A DNA stretch of 64,000 bases from Shewanella hanedai (GCF_007197645.1 NZ_VKGK01000001.1:372001-436000), one strand, 5' to 3'; counted from the stretch's first letter, positions 8,794 through 17,820 are shown. Notes: generated from the letters alone by a model not told the origin. A program made the numbers and translations.

Positions 8794-9117
8794 CGTTAAA
8801 CCCCTGTCAAAGATTTGAGAAATCTATAGTGGTGTCACTATATAAGCAGATGTTTAACTATCATGCAAGTTTGGCTTGTTCATTAGCCCAGTATAGAAAA
8901 TGGCTAATGAAAGGCTTGCTCTCACCTTATCTCTGACATTGATGATTACTCATTACTTTTCCTCTACTTAATGACCTCAACTCTGGCAGGATTATCTGTG
9001 GTCAGGTATTATCCCAGCAGTGTTACACTGCAATGCAATGTCGTTACATTTGCGGGTATAATTTAACACTGCCCTGAGTTGGGCATTATGTGCAGAAATT
9101 AAGGAGTATGACAGGAT
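8794..9117. other. Divergent intergenic region
   Basis: This separates the small minus-strand gene from the 9118 operon. The only element I can point to is a TATAAT box near 9057. I see no hairpin with a T-run and no recognisable RNA gene. Confidence 0.5.
9034..9062 (+). promoter_or_regulatory. Candidate sigma-70 promoter for the 9118-10799 operon
   Basis: A perfect -10 hexamer TATAAT lies at 9057-9062. A weak -35 (TGCAAT, 9034-9039) sits 17 bp upstream. A ribosome binding site AAGGAG follows at about 9101-9106 before ATG 9118. The -35 is poor, so the call rests on the -10 and on position. Confidence 0.4.
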
Positions 9118-9705
9118 ATGGAGATCTCTCCACCACCCCAAGCTAGCAGAGAATCTGTTAAACGTTTTCCCCAGCTAGATAATCAAGAGTTGATAAAGTC
9201 GAGTTTTTGGATAAGCCAAGTCTTTATGATCATAGCAACGGTGGCGGGTGTATACCTTGCCGCACAAGAGGGTCTATCTCAGGCTATCACCTTTGATACA
9301 TTAACTAACAAGCAAAATAACTACTATTTGCGTCATGCACTTTATGATGAACTTAGTGATAATGTTAAAGAAGTTAATAGTTATGCTGATGTCATTGTTG
9401 CGAAGTCAGCATTTGAGAGGAAAAACTTTCATCCCAATATGGCTACATTTGTCTGGGAGAACATGCGTTATTCTCAATACACTTTGGAGACGCCTTCGGC
9501 TATTTTATCTGATACTCGCCGCTTTTATATGCAAGCAGAAGATATCGTCAATAAAATCGAGACACGTTTTTATGGGGCAAAATATGGTAGCGGTTTATTG
9601 AAAGAGTTGACCGAAAAGGTCTCAACTCAAACCTTACCTGCATTAAAAGCGAATTACACAGAGCTCGCTGCTGAACTAAGCCGAAACGACATCATAGTCG
9701 AGTAA
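9118..9705 (+). CDS. Hypothetical single-pass membrane protein, 195 aa
   Basis: This protein has one membrane segment at about residues 30-50 (FWISQVFMIIATVAGVYLAAQ). A long, mostly helical region follows, with Tyr- and Asn-rich stretches and no known catalytic motif. No lipobox or cleavable signal is visible, so it is probably anchored in the inner membrane with the C-terminal ~140 residues in the periplasm. It lies 11 bp before the rhomboid gene and shares its strand, so the two are likely co-transcribed; a role as partner or substrate of the protease is possible but only inferred. Confidence 0.65.
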   Translation: MEISPPPQASRESVKRFPQLDNQELIKSSFWISQVFMIIATVAGVYLAAQEGLSQAITFDTLTNKQNNYYLRHALYDELSDNVKEVNSYADVIVAKSAFERKNFHPNMATFVWENMRYSQYTLETPSAILSDTRRFYMQAEDIVNKIETRFYGAKYGSGLLKELTEKVSTQTLPALKANYTELAAELSRNDIIVE

Positions 9706-9716
9706 AGGAGATTAAC

Positions 9717-10799
9717 ATGATTATGACCTGTCCAAGCTGTAATAGTGGTGGCATGAAAGAGTACGATTTTCATGGTGAAGAGGTAGATAGTTGCCAACAT
9801 TGTGGTGGTCTCTGGTTTGAAAATGGTGAGCTAAATAGCGCGCTTTCTACTGCTGATAATGGCGACAACTGTGTTCGTGTTGAGGAGAACTTAGGTCAAC
9901 ACTTAGGTGTTTCTAAGCGTCTTTGTCATGATTGTCATGAGAGTATGCAGCATTACCATTTGATGGATGGCTATCAAATTGAGGTCGATGTTTGCCATAG
10001 TTGTAGTGGCCTATGGATCGATGAAGAGGAGAGAGTGAAAGTTGTACAGTCTCCTACTGTTAAGGCTTTACTTGCTGATTTAGACGCCAAAATTAGCGTT
10101 AAAACTTGGGTCTTCCAGTTCTTGTCGCAAATGCCTATCGAGTTCAACCTTAAACCTAAATCTCGTCCTGTGGTGACTTACATGCTGCTGGCGTTAAATA
10201 TCCTGATCTTTTTAGCGTATGGTTTTGACCTACAAACAACCGAAACCGTGTTCGACAGTTTTGCTATGCGATCGAATGAAGTGCTCGCGGGGAATCAACC
10301 TTGGACGTTAATCAGTCACATGTTTCTCCATGGCGGCTTAATGCACCTTATTGGAAATATGTATTTTCTCTATGTGGTTGGCGATAACTTAGAAGATGCA
10401 TTGGGTCGAATGACGTTTTTTGGTGTGTATATTATCTGTGGTTTAGCGGCCGCTGCAGCGCAAATCGCATCAGAGCCGGGCTCGGGTGTTTACATGGTGG
10501 GAGCAAGTGGTGCGATTGCTGGCTTGTTCGGCATGTACCTAATGTGGTTCCGTCATGCTAGCTTGACCTTCATGTTTGTGGTTTATCAGAAAAAGCTAAG
10601 CCCTATGGCGTTTTTTGCTATCTGGTTAGCCTTTAACGTTTTAGGCTTGTTTATGGCTGGAGATGGCGTGGCTTACTGGGCACACATTGGTGGCTTTGTT
10701 GCTGGGCTGATTATCGGTGCTGCATTAAAAGAGCAAGTGATGGCGTCAAATCCTATTCTTGCCATGATGAATGAGCCTGAGATTAAGATTGCTCGCTAG
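9717..10799 (+). CDS. Rhomboid-family intramembrane serine protease with N-terminal zinc ribbons
   Basis: The 360-aa protein fuses two TFIIB-type zinc ribbons to a rhomboid domain. Ribbon 1 uses Cys5, Cys8, Cys26, Cys29 followed by GGLWFENGEL. Ribbon 2 uses Cys70, Cys73, Cys93, Cys96 followed by SGLWIDEEE. From residue 150 there are six predicted membrane segments. The HxxxHGGLMHLIGN motif lies at about 201-214, the catalytic serine is Ser264 in GASGA and the catalytic histidine is His323 in AHIGG. Rhomboids cleave membrane-embedded substrates within the bilayer; the substrate here is unknown. The ribosome binding site AAAGGAG precedes ATG 9717. A strong terminator follows. Confidence 0.88.
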   Translation: MIMTCPSCNSGGMKEYDFHGEEVDSCQHCGGLWFENGELNSALSTADNGDNCVRVEENLGQHLGVSKRLCHDCHESMQHYHLMDGYQIEVDVCHSCSGLWIDEEERVKVVQSPTVKALLADLDAKISVKTWVFQFLSQMPIEFNLKPKSRPVVTYMLLALNILIFLAYGFDLQTTETVFDSFAMRSNEVLAGNQPWTLISHMFLHGGLMHLIGNMYFLYVVGDNLEDALGRMTFFGVYIICGLAAAAAQIASEPGSGVYMVGASGAIAGLFGMYLMWFRHASLTFMFVVYQKKLSPMAFFAIWLAFNVLGLFMAGDGVAYWAHIGGFVAGLIIGAALKEQVMASNPILAMMNEPEIKIAR

Positions 10800-10825
10800 T
10801 TTGAAAAACGAATTTAAAAAGTAAT

Positions 10826-10850
10826 AAAAGGCTGCAGTTGCAGCCTTTTT
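10826..10850. terminator. Intrinsic terminator, bidirectional
   Basis: AAAAGGCTGCA and TGCAGCCTTTT form a near-perfect stem, with A-runs on one side and T-runs on the other. It lies between the convergent rhomboid and MipA-type genes and can serve both. Confidence 0.85.
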
Positions 10851-10868
10851 ATTGTTTAACTTATACCA

Positions 10869-12233
10869 TTAGAAATGCCATTGAAGATAAACACTTTGGT
10901 AGTTACTGCCACCGCCGATTCTACCGAACGCGGAGCTTTTCTCATAAATACCAGAACGATGATGAATACTGTAGCCAAGCCATAGGTTGCGCATATCATG
11001 ACGCTTAAAAATGTCGCCTAAATTAACGTCCAATGAGAAATCTAAATAGTTGAGTAGTTTAGAGGGAGCGTATCCTTTCTCTTCTAACTCAGTCCCTTCG
11101 ATGTGGCTCACTGTGCTGATGTAAGATAATCCCTCTGCCACACCCAAGCGCCATCTAGGGCCAAACTCGAAGGTGTAGAAGGCTTTGATTGCAATGACAG
11201 CCTCGGCCAGATCACTTTGCACTTCAGAATCATGATGCCAAATGGCCCCGGGGGTGAAATACAGTTCGATAGGCAAAGTAAATAGCGTGTCGGTTAAACG
11301 GACACCGTAAAACAACGAAGTGAGCTGATTATTGTAGGGGTCTGTTCGTGCATGACCTGTCATTATCTCATTGAGATTCGACGGCGTGGCCCACCCGTGC
11401 GCTAAACGTAAAAACTCACCGTCGTCATTGCCCTCAGGTGAAGCTGATTTTTGTGCCATCGACTTTCTGCTTTTGCTGTCGGGATAGAAAGCAAAGCCGA
11501 AATAGGATTCATACTGATATTGACTGTCCATCGTGGGTAGATGGGCAATATCATCTTCGAGACGACCTAGGCCAAATTGACCTAGCAGGTACAGATTACT
11601 GGCGAGATGATAGCGCGCCTTAACGCCAGCTTTAAACTCAATCCCAGCCCCTACGTCATACTGATCTAAGCCGTAATAGTATTCGTTGAAATCGGCGCTC
11701 TTCCAGTGAAACTCCGCATAGGGGTTGATGTAAAAATCTCCCTCTTCCCAGTGATACTGGGTACGGGTAAAGCCGTAGCTGCGTTTGTTAGAGTCCGACA
11801 GTATGGCTGCATCAGCTTCCCAAGGCCCTTTTAAGAAGCGATATTGCAGGCCAAAATCGAATGCTTGTGATTGCGACTCATTTTGCAGACTTTGGGGAAT
11901 ATCGACAAATCTGAAACGGGTGTAGGCGTTAACCTGATGGAGATCGTTTTTCCAAAGATGAACACCAGCTTCCATCCCCTCGATGAAGAAATAGTCATTC
12001 CGATATTTGATCATCGGTAAAATATCATACACTTCGTCATCTTCTGTCGCATAGGGAATGTCACCGCGTCTCATGCCTATCCCTAAGCCCCAAATATCGG
12101 TTTGATATTGAGTTTCATAGAGCGTTTCGTGTTGCGACTCAGATGTGTTGGTTTCACTGCTTTCTGAGGCTGTACAAACGTGAGGTAAAACTAAGGCGGT
12201 AATGACAGATATGATGCGAGCGTGATATTTCAT
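10869..12233 (-). CDS. MipA/OmpV-family outer-membrane protein with PagL-like C-terminal part
   Basis: A signal peptide (about residues 1-22, ending near CTASES) is followed by WGLGIGMRRGDIPYATEDDEV and PMIKYRNDYFFIEG, which are typical of MipA/OmpV-family beta-barrels. At 454 aa the protein is much longer than the usual ~250 aa. The C-terminal ~170 residues end in IHHRSGIYEKSSAFGRIGGG and terminate with an aromatic Trp-His-Phe, as outer-membrane barrels do. The HHRS string recalls the His-x-Ser catalytic pair of PagL lipid A deacylases. I infer a possible two-domain barrel protein; deacylase activity is not shown. It is divergent from cysJ. Confidence 0.7.
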   Translation of the reverse strand: MKYHARIISVITALVLPHVCTASESSETNTSESQHETLYETQYQTDIWGLGIGMRRGDIPYATEDDEVYDILPMIKYRNDYFFIEGMEAGVHLWKNDLHQVNAYTRFRFVDIPQSLQNESQSQAFDFGLQYRFLKGPWEADAAILSDSNKRSYGFTRTQYHWEEGDFYINPYAEFHWKSADFNEYYYGLDQYDVGAGIEFKAGVKARYHLASNLYLLGQFGLGRLEDDIAHLPTMDSQYQYESYFGFAFYPDSKSRKSMAQKSASPEGNDDGEFLRLAHGWATPSNLNEIMTGHARTDPYNNQLTSLFYGVRLTDTLFTLPIELYFTPGAIWHHDSEVQSDLAEAVIAIKAFYTFEFGPRWRLGVAEGLSYISTVSHIEGTELEEKGYAPSKLLNYLDFSLDVNLGDIFKRHDMRNLWLGYSIHHRSGIYEKSSAFGRIGGGSNYQSVYLQWHF

Positions 12234-12576
12234 AGTCTCATTGTTTTAAGCAAAACTTAGCAGCAAGTATAGAATGAAACAACTCAGTTAAATATAGGTT
12301 ATTAACTTAATAGACAATTTAATAGTGGGTGCCTAAGTTAAATCAATCCATATGTTTGCAAACGTATAATTTACTACTTCCACTCTACTTATTAATAGGC
12401 TGTTAGTCTGTGTTTTTGTGATTATCCAGTGTGATGAACTGAGGCTCGTTTTTTGCTAAACAAGGGGCTCTCTTTTTCCTATATTCCAAAAAAGCATTAA
12501 AAATCAGATTTTATTCTTTTTTGGTTTTGCTTATAGGGGCTAAGCTAACAACATTACACTGAATAGGGCTGTTCCC
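12234..12576. other. Divergent control region between MipA-type gene and cysJIH
   Basis: This 343-bp AT-rich region contains the imperfect inverted repeat described separately at 12486-12524. The promoter for cysJIH should lie here, and probably the one for the MipA-type gene. No ORF is supportable. Confidence 0.5.
12486..12524. promoter_or_regulatory. Inverted repeat upstream of cysJ, candidate CysB operator
   Basis: The left arm CCAAAAAAGCATTAAAAATC and right arm GATTTTATTCTTTTTTGG form an imperfect ~18-bp inverted repeat centred near 12505, about 55-90 bp before the cysJ ATG. In enteric bacteria the LysR-type activator CysB binds AT-rich sites at this position upstream of cysJIH. No CysB consensus was scored here, so the assignment to CysB is inference from gene identity and position. 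Confidence 0.45.
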
Positions 12577-14364
12577 ATGTTGTTAAAAGAGCTTTCATCA
12601 TTCGCTTCTCCTTTGTCTCAAGGGCAAGTAGAAAAGTTAAAACAGCTTACTTCTGAGCTGAGTGCCGTTCAACTAGCTTGGGTGAGTGGTTACTTATCTG
12701 CTACGGCAGAGCAGGGAACTGGCCAAGTCGGCGTTGAAGCCGCTGCTCCTGCACAAACGATCACTATTTTATATGGTAGCCAGACCGGGAATGGCAGAGG
12801 TGTTGCCAATGAGTTGGCCGCTAAAGCTAAAGCTCAAGGGTATGCGGTTAACTTAGCCTCTATGGGTGAGTACAAGGTACGCCAGCTTAAGCAGGAAACC
12901 TTATTATTAGCTGTGGTGAGTACACATGGTGAAGGTGAGGCGCCGGATGATGCGCTTGAACTGCATAAGTTTTTGGCTTCTAAGCGAGCCCCTAACTTAG
13001 AAAATTTACACTATTCAGTGTTGGCCTTAGGGGATTCAAGTTATGAATTTTTCTGCCAGACAGGTAAAGATTTTGATGAAAGATTAAGTGGTCTTGGTGC
13101 CAAAGCTATTCAGCCACTTGTCGAGTGTGATGTCGATTATGAAGAGGCAGCTGAGCAGTGGCAGTTGGATGTGTTGAAAGGCGTTAAACCGCTGATACAA
13201 ACATCAAGTGCAAGTGTTGTCTCTATCGGCTCCTCAGCAAGCGTTGGCGAGAGCCAGTTTACCAAGCAGAAGCCTTATACAGCAGAATTATTGGTTAGCC
13301 AGAAATTAACCGGTCGTGATTCTGATCGTGATGTACGTCATGTAGAGATTGATTTAGGTGAATCTGAGCTCAGCTATCAAGCGGGTGATGCACTCGGAGT
13401 TTGGTTTAGTAACAGTGCCGAGTTGGTTGAAGAGGTCCTCACTAAGCTATCTTTGGATGGCGATACAGAAGTGACGGTGGCTAAAGGTTCACTGTCGTTG
13501 AAACAGGCATTAATTGAAAAGAAAGAACTCACTCAACTTTATCCAGGGTTAGTTAAAGGCTGGGCTGAATTAAGTGGTGATGCTGAGCTGCTTAAGATTG
13601 TTGAAGATAAGGAGCTGACGCGTCAGTTTGTACTTAATCATCAACTGGCAGATTTGGTTGCTCAATATCAGGTCAATATTACTCCGGTGCAGTTAATTGA
13701 ACTGCTTCGTCCTATTACTCCACGCTTGTATTCAATTGCATCTAGTCAGTCAGAAGTTGAGTCAGAAGTGCATTTGACTGTGGCGTTGGTTGAAGACGAA
13801 CGTGATGGTGCAGCCCGATTTGGCGGTGCATCGCAGTTCTTGGCGCAAGCAGCTGAGGGCGCAGAAGTGAAGGTATATGTTGAACCAAACAATCACTTTA
13901 GATTGCCTGAAAACCCCGATACACCAGTGATCATGGTTGGCCCTGGAACCGGTGTTGCGCCATTCCGTGCCTTTATGCAGGAAAGGGCTGCCCAGGGAGT
14001 TGAGGGCGATAGCTGGTTATTTTTCGGTAATCCTCATTTCGAACAAGATTTTCTCTATCAAACAGAGTGGCAGCAATACATTAAAGATGGCTCTTTGACA
14101 CGCATCGATCTGGCTTTCTCTCGTGATCAAGCTCATAAAATTTATGTTCAAGACCGCATTGCAGAGCAAGGACAAGAGTTGTGGAAGTGGTTAGAGGCTG
14201 GAGCTCACCTCTATATTTGTGGTGACGCCGAGCGTATGGCCAAAGATGTCCACCAGGCACTGCTTGATGTTGCGGTTAAATTTGGTGGTAAAACCAGCGA
14301 TGAGGCCGATGCCTTTTTAGAACAGCTTCGCACTGATAAGCGCTATCAGAAAGATGTGTACTAA
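12577..14364 (+). CDS. cysJ: Sulfite reductase (NADPH) flavoprotein alpha subunit CysJ
   Basis: CysJ passes electrons from NADPH through FAD and FMN to the CysI hemoprotein for six-electron reduction of sulfite to sulfide. The 595-aa product has a flavodoxin domain from about residue 62 (ILYGSQTGNGRGVANELA, STHGEGEAPDDA), a FAD-binding region with RLYSIASSQ near 376, and a NADPH-binding domain with GPGTGVAPFRAFMQER near 456. It ends in RYQKDVY, the usual CysJ C-terminus. The length matches E. coli (599 aa). It is the first gene of cysJIH. Confidence 0.97.
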   Translation: MLLKELSSFASPLSQGQVEKLKQLTSELSAVQLAWVSGYLSATAEQGTGQVGVEAAAPAQTITILYGSQTGNGRGVANELAAKAKAQGYAVNLASMGEYKVRQLKQETLLLAVVSTHGEGEAPDDALELHKFLASKRAPNLENLHYSVLALGDSSYEFFCQTGKDFDERLSGLGAKAIQPLVECDVDYEEAAEQWQLDVLKGVKPLIQTSSASVVSIGSSASVGESQFTKQKPYTAELLVSQKLTGRDSDRDVRHVEIDLGESELSYQAGDALGVWFSNSAELVEEVLTKLSLDGDTEVTVAKGSLSLKQALIEKKELTQLYPGLVKGWAELSGDAELLKIVEDKELTRQFVLNHQLADLVAQYQVNITPVQLIELLRPITPRLYSIASSQSEVESEVHLTVALVEDERDGAARFGGASQFLAQAAEGAEVKVYVEPNNHFRLPENPDTPVIMVGPGTGVAPFRAFMQERAAQGVEGDSWLFFGNPHFEQDFLYQTEWQQYIKDGSLTRIDLAFSRDQAHKIYVQDRIAEQGQELWKWLEAGAHLYICGDAERMAKDVHQALLDVAVKFGGKTSDEADAFLEQLRTDKRYQKDVY

Positions 14365-14427
14365 GAAAAACTCTTAGCTACAAACCCTATAAAGAGGCAG
14401 CGCCATGATGCGTTGCACGAGTGAAGA

Positions 14428-16179
14428 ATGAGTGAGGCTGTGGTCATGTCAGATGATAAAAGTGTAGAGAAAGTTGAAGAGTTATCGGTAAATGAATACC
14501 TGAAAACAGACAGTGATTTTTTGCGTGGAACGATTAAGGAAGGATTAGATACGGCGGTTACCGGATCTTTTAGTGAAGGCGATCAGCAGTTAATTAAGTT
14601 TCATGGTTTCTATCAGCAAGATGATCGTGATCTGCGTAATGAGCGTAAAGAGCAGAAGCTTGAGCCTCTCTATAGCTTTATGTTGCGTGCACGTGTTGCT
14701 GGTGGTGTTTGTACGCCTGAGCAGTGGTTGGGTGTTGATGAGATTTCATCGACCTTGACCAGCTCTAACAGTATCCGTTTAACCACGCGCCAAACCTTTC
14801 AATACCACGGGATCTCTAAGCGTAACTTAAGAACCCTGATCCAAAGTTTAGACAGAAAAGCACTGGATTCAATTGCTGCTTGTGGTGATGTAAACCGTAA
14901 TGTGATGTGTAACCCTAACCCTGTCGAGTCTCGTCTTCACGAGCAGGCGTATTACTGGGCTAAGCAGTTATCGGATACTTATCTTCCCCACACTAAAGCC
15001 TATGCAGAGATCTGGTTAGGTGACGATAAAGTGATCACTCATGAAGGTGACACGGTTGAGCCGGTATACGGCAAAACGTATCTGCCACGTAAATTTAAGA
15101 TGGCCGTTGCTGTACCGCCAGATAATGACGTTGACGTGTACACCAACGACTTAGGCTTGATTGCCGTTGCTGAAAAGGGCGAGCTAGTTGGCTTTAACTT
15201 GGTTGCTGGTGGTGGCATGGGCTCAACTCATGGTGAAGTGCAAACCTTCCCACGCCTTGCTGATGATTTTGGCTTCATTAAACCTGAAGATGTTTTGAAG
15301 TTTGCCGAAGCGGTGCTAACCGTGCAACGTGACTGGGGTAACCGCTCTAACCGTAAGCTCTCAAGACTTAAATACACCATCGTTAAATATGGTTATGAAG
15401 TCTTTAAAGCTGAAGTTGAGAAGCGTGCTGGTGTGAATTTTGAGCCTAAGCGTGATGTTGTGATCGGTGATCGCGGCGATCGATATGGCTGGATTAAAGG
15501 GGTCGACAGTAAGTGGCATTTAACGCTATTTATCGAAGGTGGCCGAATTAAAGATCTGCCTGGTCAGCCTCTGCAAACAGGATTAAGAGAGATCGCCAAA
15601 ATACATAAAGGCGATTTCCGCATGACCTCTAATCAAAACTTTATCATCGCCAGTGTGGCAGAAGAAGATAAAGCAGAGATTGAAGCACTAGCAAGAAGTC
15701 ACGGTTTGATGGGTAAGTTGATTACCGAAACCCGTGGTCGCTCTATTGCCTGTGTAGCTTTGCCGACATGTGCACTTGCCATGGCTGAAGCTGAACGCTA
15801 CTTCCCAGACTTTCTGACCAAGGTTGAATCTTTGCAGGAGAAGCATGGCTTTCTTGATCAGGGCATAGTGATCCGCATGACGGGTTGTCCAAATGGATGT
15901 GCGCGTCCATTTGCTGCTGAAATAGGGTTAGTGGGTAAGGCGCCTGGTCGTTACAACTTGTACTTAGGTGCGAGTTTTGAAGGAACACGTTTAAATAAGC
16001 TATACCGTGAAAATATTCAAGAAGCTGAAATTCTGTCAGAACTCGATGGCTTGTTTGCCCGCTATGTGGCTGAGCGAGAGGAAGCAGAAACCTTCGGTAA
16101 CTTCACGGTACGCATTGGTGCAGTGACAGCGGTAATTGATGCCGCTAAGGATTTCCATGAGCAGAGCAATCATGCCTGA
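14428..16179 (+). CDS. cysI: Sulfite reductase (NADPH) hemoprotein beta subunit CysI
   Basis: This is the siroheme and [4Fe-4S] subunit that reduces sulfite to sulfide in the cytoplasm. The 583-aa product contains [18 protein letters not shown] near the N-terminus, [18 protein letters not shown], and the cluster-binding cysteines in [10 protein letters not shown] and [10 protein letters not shown] (two Cys pairs as in E. coli 434/440 and 479/483). The length is close to the usual 570 aa. ATG 14428 is used; an internal ATG at 14446 (MSDDK) is an alternative start. The siroheme it needs derives from precorrin-2, which the cobA product (25520-26341) can make. Confidence 0.97.
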   Translation: MSEAVVMSDDKSVEKVEELSVNEYLKTDSDFLRGTIKEGLDTAVTGSFSEGDQQLIKFHGFYQQDDRDLRNERKEQKLEPLYSFMLRARVAGGVCTPEQWLGVDEISSTLTSSNSIRLTTRQTFQYHGISKRNLRTLIQSLDRKALDSIAACGDVNRNVMCNPNPVESRLHEQAYYWAKQLSDTYLPHTKAYAEIWLGDDKVITHEGDTVEPVYGKTYLPRKFKMAVAVPPDNDVDVYTNDLGLIAVAEKGELVGFNLVAGGGMGSTHGEVQTFPRLADDFGFIKPEDVLKFAEAVLTVQRDWGNRSNRKLSRLKYTIVKYGYEVFKAEVEKRAGVNFEPKRDVVIGDRGDRYGWIKGVDSKWHLTLFIEGGRIKDLPGQPLQTGLREIAKIHKGDFRMTSNQNFIIASVAEEDKAEIEALARSHGLMGKLITETRGRSIACVALPTCALAMAEAERYFPDFLTKVESLQEKHGFLDQGIVIRMTGCPNGCARPFAAEIGLVGKAPGRYNLYLGASFEGTRLNKLYRENIQEAEILSELDGLFARYVAEREEAETFGNFTVRIGAVTAVIDAAKDFHEQSNHA

Positions 16180-16939
16180 ATCAAGCAGTATTGATTCAAT
16201 CGTCTCGAGTGATGAACTGCTAGCACTTCTCAGTGCTCCAGAAGTGGAGCAAAAGGGAGAGCTTGAGCGTATAAATGCTTTTTTAGCTGAATTAACACCA
16301 GCGCAGCGTGTTGCTTGGGCGCTTGAATATCTGCCGGGAAATCACGCGCTTTCATCCAGCTTTGGTATTCAAGGCGCGGTGATGCTGCACCTTGTGAGTA
16401 GCCAAAAAGCCGATATTCCAGTGATATTGACTGATACTGGTTACCTCTTTGCTGAAACGTATCGATTTATTGATGAGTTAACAGAGCGCCTTAAGTTGAA
16501 TGTTAAAATCTACGCATCTGAGCTAACTCCAGCATGGCAGGAGGCAAGATTTGGCCTGTTATGGGAAAAAGGTTTAGATGGGTTAGATCAATATAATCGT
16601 ATGAACAAGGTCGAGCCTATGCAGCGAGCGCTGAAGGAAAATGAAGTCGGCACTTGGTTTGCAGGTTTACGTCGTTCACAGTCAAGCACCCGTGAAGCTT
16701 TGCCTATTCTGGCGATTCACGGTACTCGTTTTAAAATATTACCTATTTTAGAGTGGAGTAACAAAGAGATACATGAGTACCTGACTGAGCATGACTTGCC
16801 TTACCACCCTCTGTGGGAGCAAGGTTATGTATCTGTAGGCGATACGCACTCTAGTAAGCCTTTAGAACTAGGGATGACTGAAGAGGAGACTCGCTTCAAC
16901 GGCTTGAAGCGAGAGTGTGGTCTGCACTTTGAGATCTAG
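16172..16939 (+). CDS. cysH: Phosphoadenosine phosphosulfate (PAPS) reductase CysH
   Basis: CysH reduces PAPS to sulfite with thioredoxin. The sequence has [57 protein letters not shown] and the C-terminal KRECGLH, whose Cys is catalytic. It lacks the extra Cys pairs of the iron-sulfur APS reductases, so PAPS is the expected substrate. I chose ATG 16172 (255 aa), which overlaps the cysI end by 8 bp; E. coli CysH is 244 aa. In-frame ATGs at 16136 and 16157 lie within cysI and give longer N-termini unlike the family. A terminator follows at 16959. Confidence 0.95.
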   Translation: MPESSSIDSIVSSDELLALLSAPEVEQKGELERINAFLAELTPAQRVAWALEYLPGNHALSSSFGIQGAVMLHLVSSQKADIPVILTDTGYLFAETYRFIDELTERLKLNVKIYASELTPAWQEARFGLLWEKGLDGLDQYNRMNKVEPMQRALKENEVGTWFAGLRRSQSSTREALPILAIHGTRFKILPILEWSNKEIHEYLTEHDLPYHPLWEQGYVSVGDTHSSKPLELGMTEEETRFNGLKRECGLHFEI

Positions 16940-16958
16940 TTTCTAGTGAATACAATCG

Positions 16959-16992
16959 AACCACTTTTCTGTTGCAGATCAGTGGTTTTTTT
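16959..16992 (+). terminator. Intrinsic terminator of cysJIH
   Basis: AACCACT (16959-16965) pairs with AGTGGTT (16981-16987) and is followed by a run of T. It lies 20 bp after the cysH stop. Confidence 0.8.
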
Positions 16993-17023
16993 ATGTGATA
17001 AGTATGATGACTATTTCTGAAAT

Positions 17024-17149
17024 TGTGGATAACTGGTCTGTTCAGTTAACCTTTCATTCGCTTGCTGCATAAAGCCTTGCGATTAAAATGTAAACTTTAG
17101 ACTTAAATTTACGAATGTTTATACACTTTTACCCACAATGTTATGCACA
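17024..17149. promoter_or_regulatory. Cluster of four DnaA-box matches
   Basis: TGTGGATAA at 17024-17032 is the exact reverse complement of the R1-type box TTATCCACA. On the plus strand TTATACACT (17119-17127), TTACCCACA (17129-17137) and TTATGCACA (17141-17149) follow. The last fits TTATNCACA exactly; the other two have one mismatch each. The last three start 10 and 12 bp apart, close to one helical turn. No replication gene is nearby, so this is more likely a DnaA titration, reactivation or regulatory site than an origin, if it is functional. Confidence 0.5.
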
Positions 17150-17229
17150 CTTGATCATTATGGTCTATAGTCATCAGTTCCCGTAGGTGGTTTTAGTATG
17201 CTGTTCTGTTTGGGTCCTTATGTGACCTC

Positions 17230-17420
17230 GTGATAACAAGGCCTTCCCGATATTAGTTGGCTTGGTTTCTGACCTTTAGGTCTTATAGAAATAGTCGATA
17301 GATATGACTTGTTATCACACGCAGAGCTGTCAGCAAACATAAGCTGCGTGTTGATTGACTTGTTAGCGCTTGTTTAATCGCAAACTTGGACCCCTGAATA
17401 GTCCGCTGTGGCTATTCAGG
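17230..17420. ncRNA. Candidate structured RNA or cis element (strand unknown)
   Basis: There are three consecutive dyads in a gene-free region. An 11-bp perfect inverted repeat, GTGATAACAAG at 17230-17240 and CTTGTTATCAC at 17308-17318, encloses a smaller hairpin (GACC-TTTA-GGTC at 17271-17282, flanked by TTTCT and AGAAA). ACGCAG 17319-17324 pairs with CTGCGT 17344-17349. CCTGAATAG 17393-17401 pairs with CTATTCAGG 17412-17420 across a 10-nt loop. I match it to no known RNA family: it is not 6S, RNase P, SRP, tmRNA or a cobalamin riboswitch as I remember them. Confidence 0.3.
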
Positions 17421-17650
17421 TAATATAATTAAATCCCCCCATCAACTTCCCTGTTAATGATTCTCGCTCATGAAGCGCTTTACGTCGTGGCTGAATTCAA
17501 TTTGCAGCAGAGTCTTGTATGCTCCATAGAGATATGGAACATGTCTTTAAAGCGTATAAACACTTATAGGCCATGGAAGTCAGGTTCAGGAGGTAGGGTA
17601 ACGCAGGTGCTGTTGCCGAGGAGCTTTTAAGAGCCTTGCTTCTGACGTGC

Positions 17651-17692
17651 TAAATTCTCGCTGAGCGATCACATCTTTATACTGATAGGGAT
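17651..17692 (-). repeat. Fragment of the 62.9-kb MITE family
   Basis: The reverse complement reads CTATCAGTATAAAGATGTGA then TCGCTCAGCGAGAATTTAGC. It matches the left end of the element at 62916-62960 (ATCAGTATAAAGATTTGATC, GCTCAGCGAGAGTTTAGC) with few differences. Weaker similarity may extend left to about 17620 (GCAAGGCTC-like words). No matching right end is visible, so it is a solo end or a decayed copy. Confidence 0.75.
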
Positions 17693-17820
17693 TATCCTGC
17701 TCAGTGCTCCCCTCCCTTTTAGGGACTTGATATAGTATATTGAACCGTTAATGCCTTTAGGAATGGAATATCTAAGTAGAGCTTAGATATAAGAATTTTA
17801 ATTTAAATGGAGTTTGTTGG

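Larger units (their letters stand above)
16993..17820. other. Long gene-free region after cysH
   Basis: About 830 bp without a supportable ORF. From left to right it holds a cluster of DnaA-box matches (17024-17149), a stretch of strong dyads (17230-17420), a small TCCATA/TATGGA hairpin at 17523-17538, a fragment of the MITE family also found at 62.9 kb (17651-17692), and the 5' region of the next gene. These are listed separately. Confidence 0.6.

Noticed and set aside
9335..9601. Plus-strand ORF of 88 aa overlapping the 195-aa gene
   Set aside because: Out-of-frame shadow of the 9118 gene; it has no ribosome binding site.
15743..15988. Minus-strand ORF inside cysI
   Set aside because: Antisense shadow of conserved CysI codons with no independent evidence.
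17024..17149. DnaA boxes read as a chromosomal origin
   Set aside because: No dnaA, gidA or mioC-type neighbours, no clear AT-rich 13-mer array and cys genes beside it; a regulatory site is more plausible.
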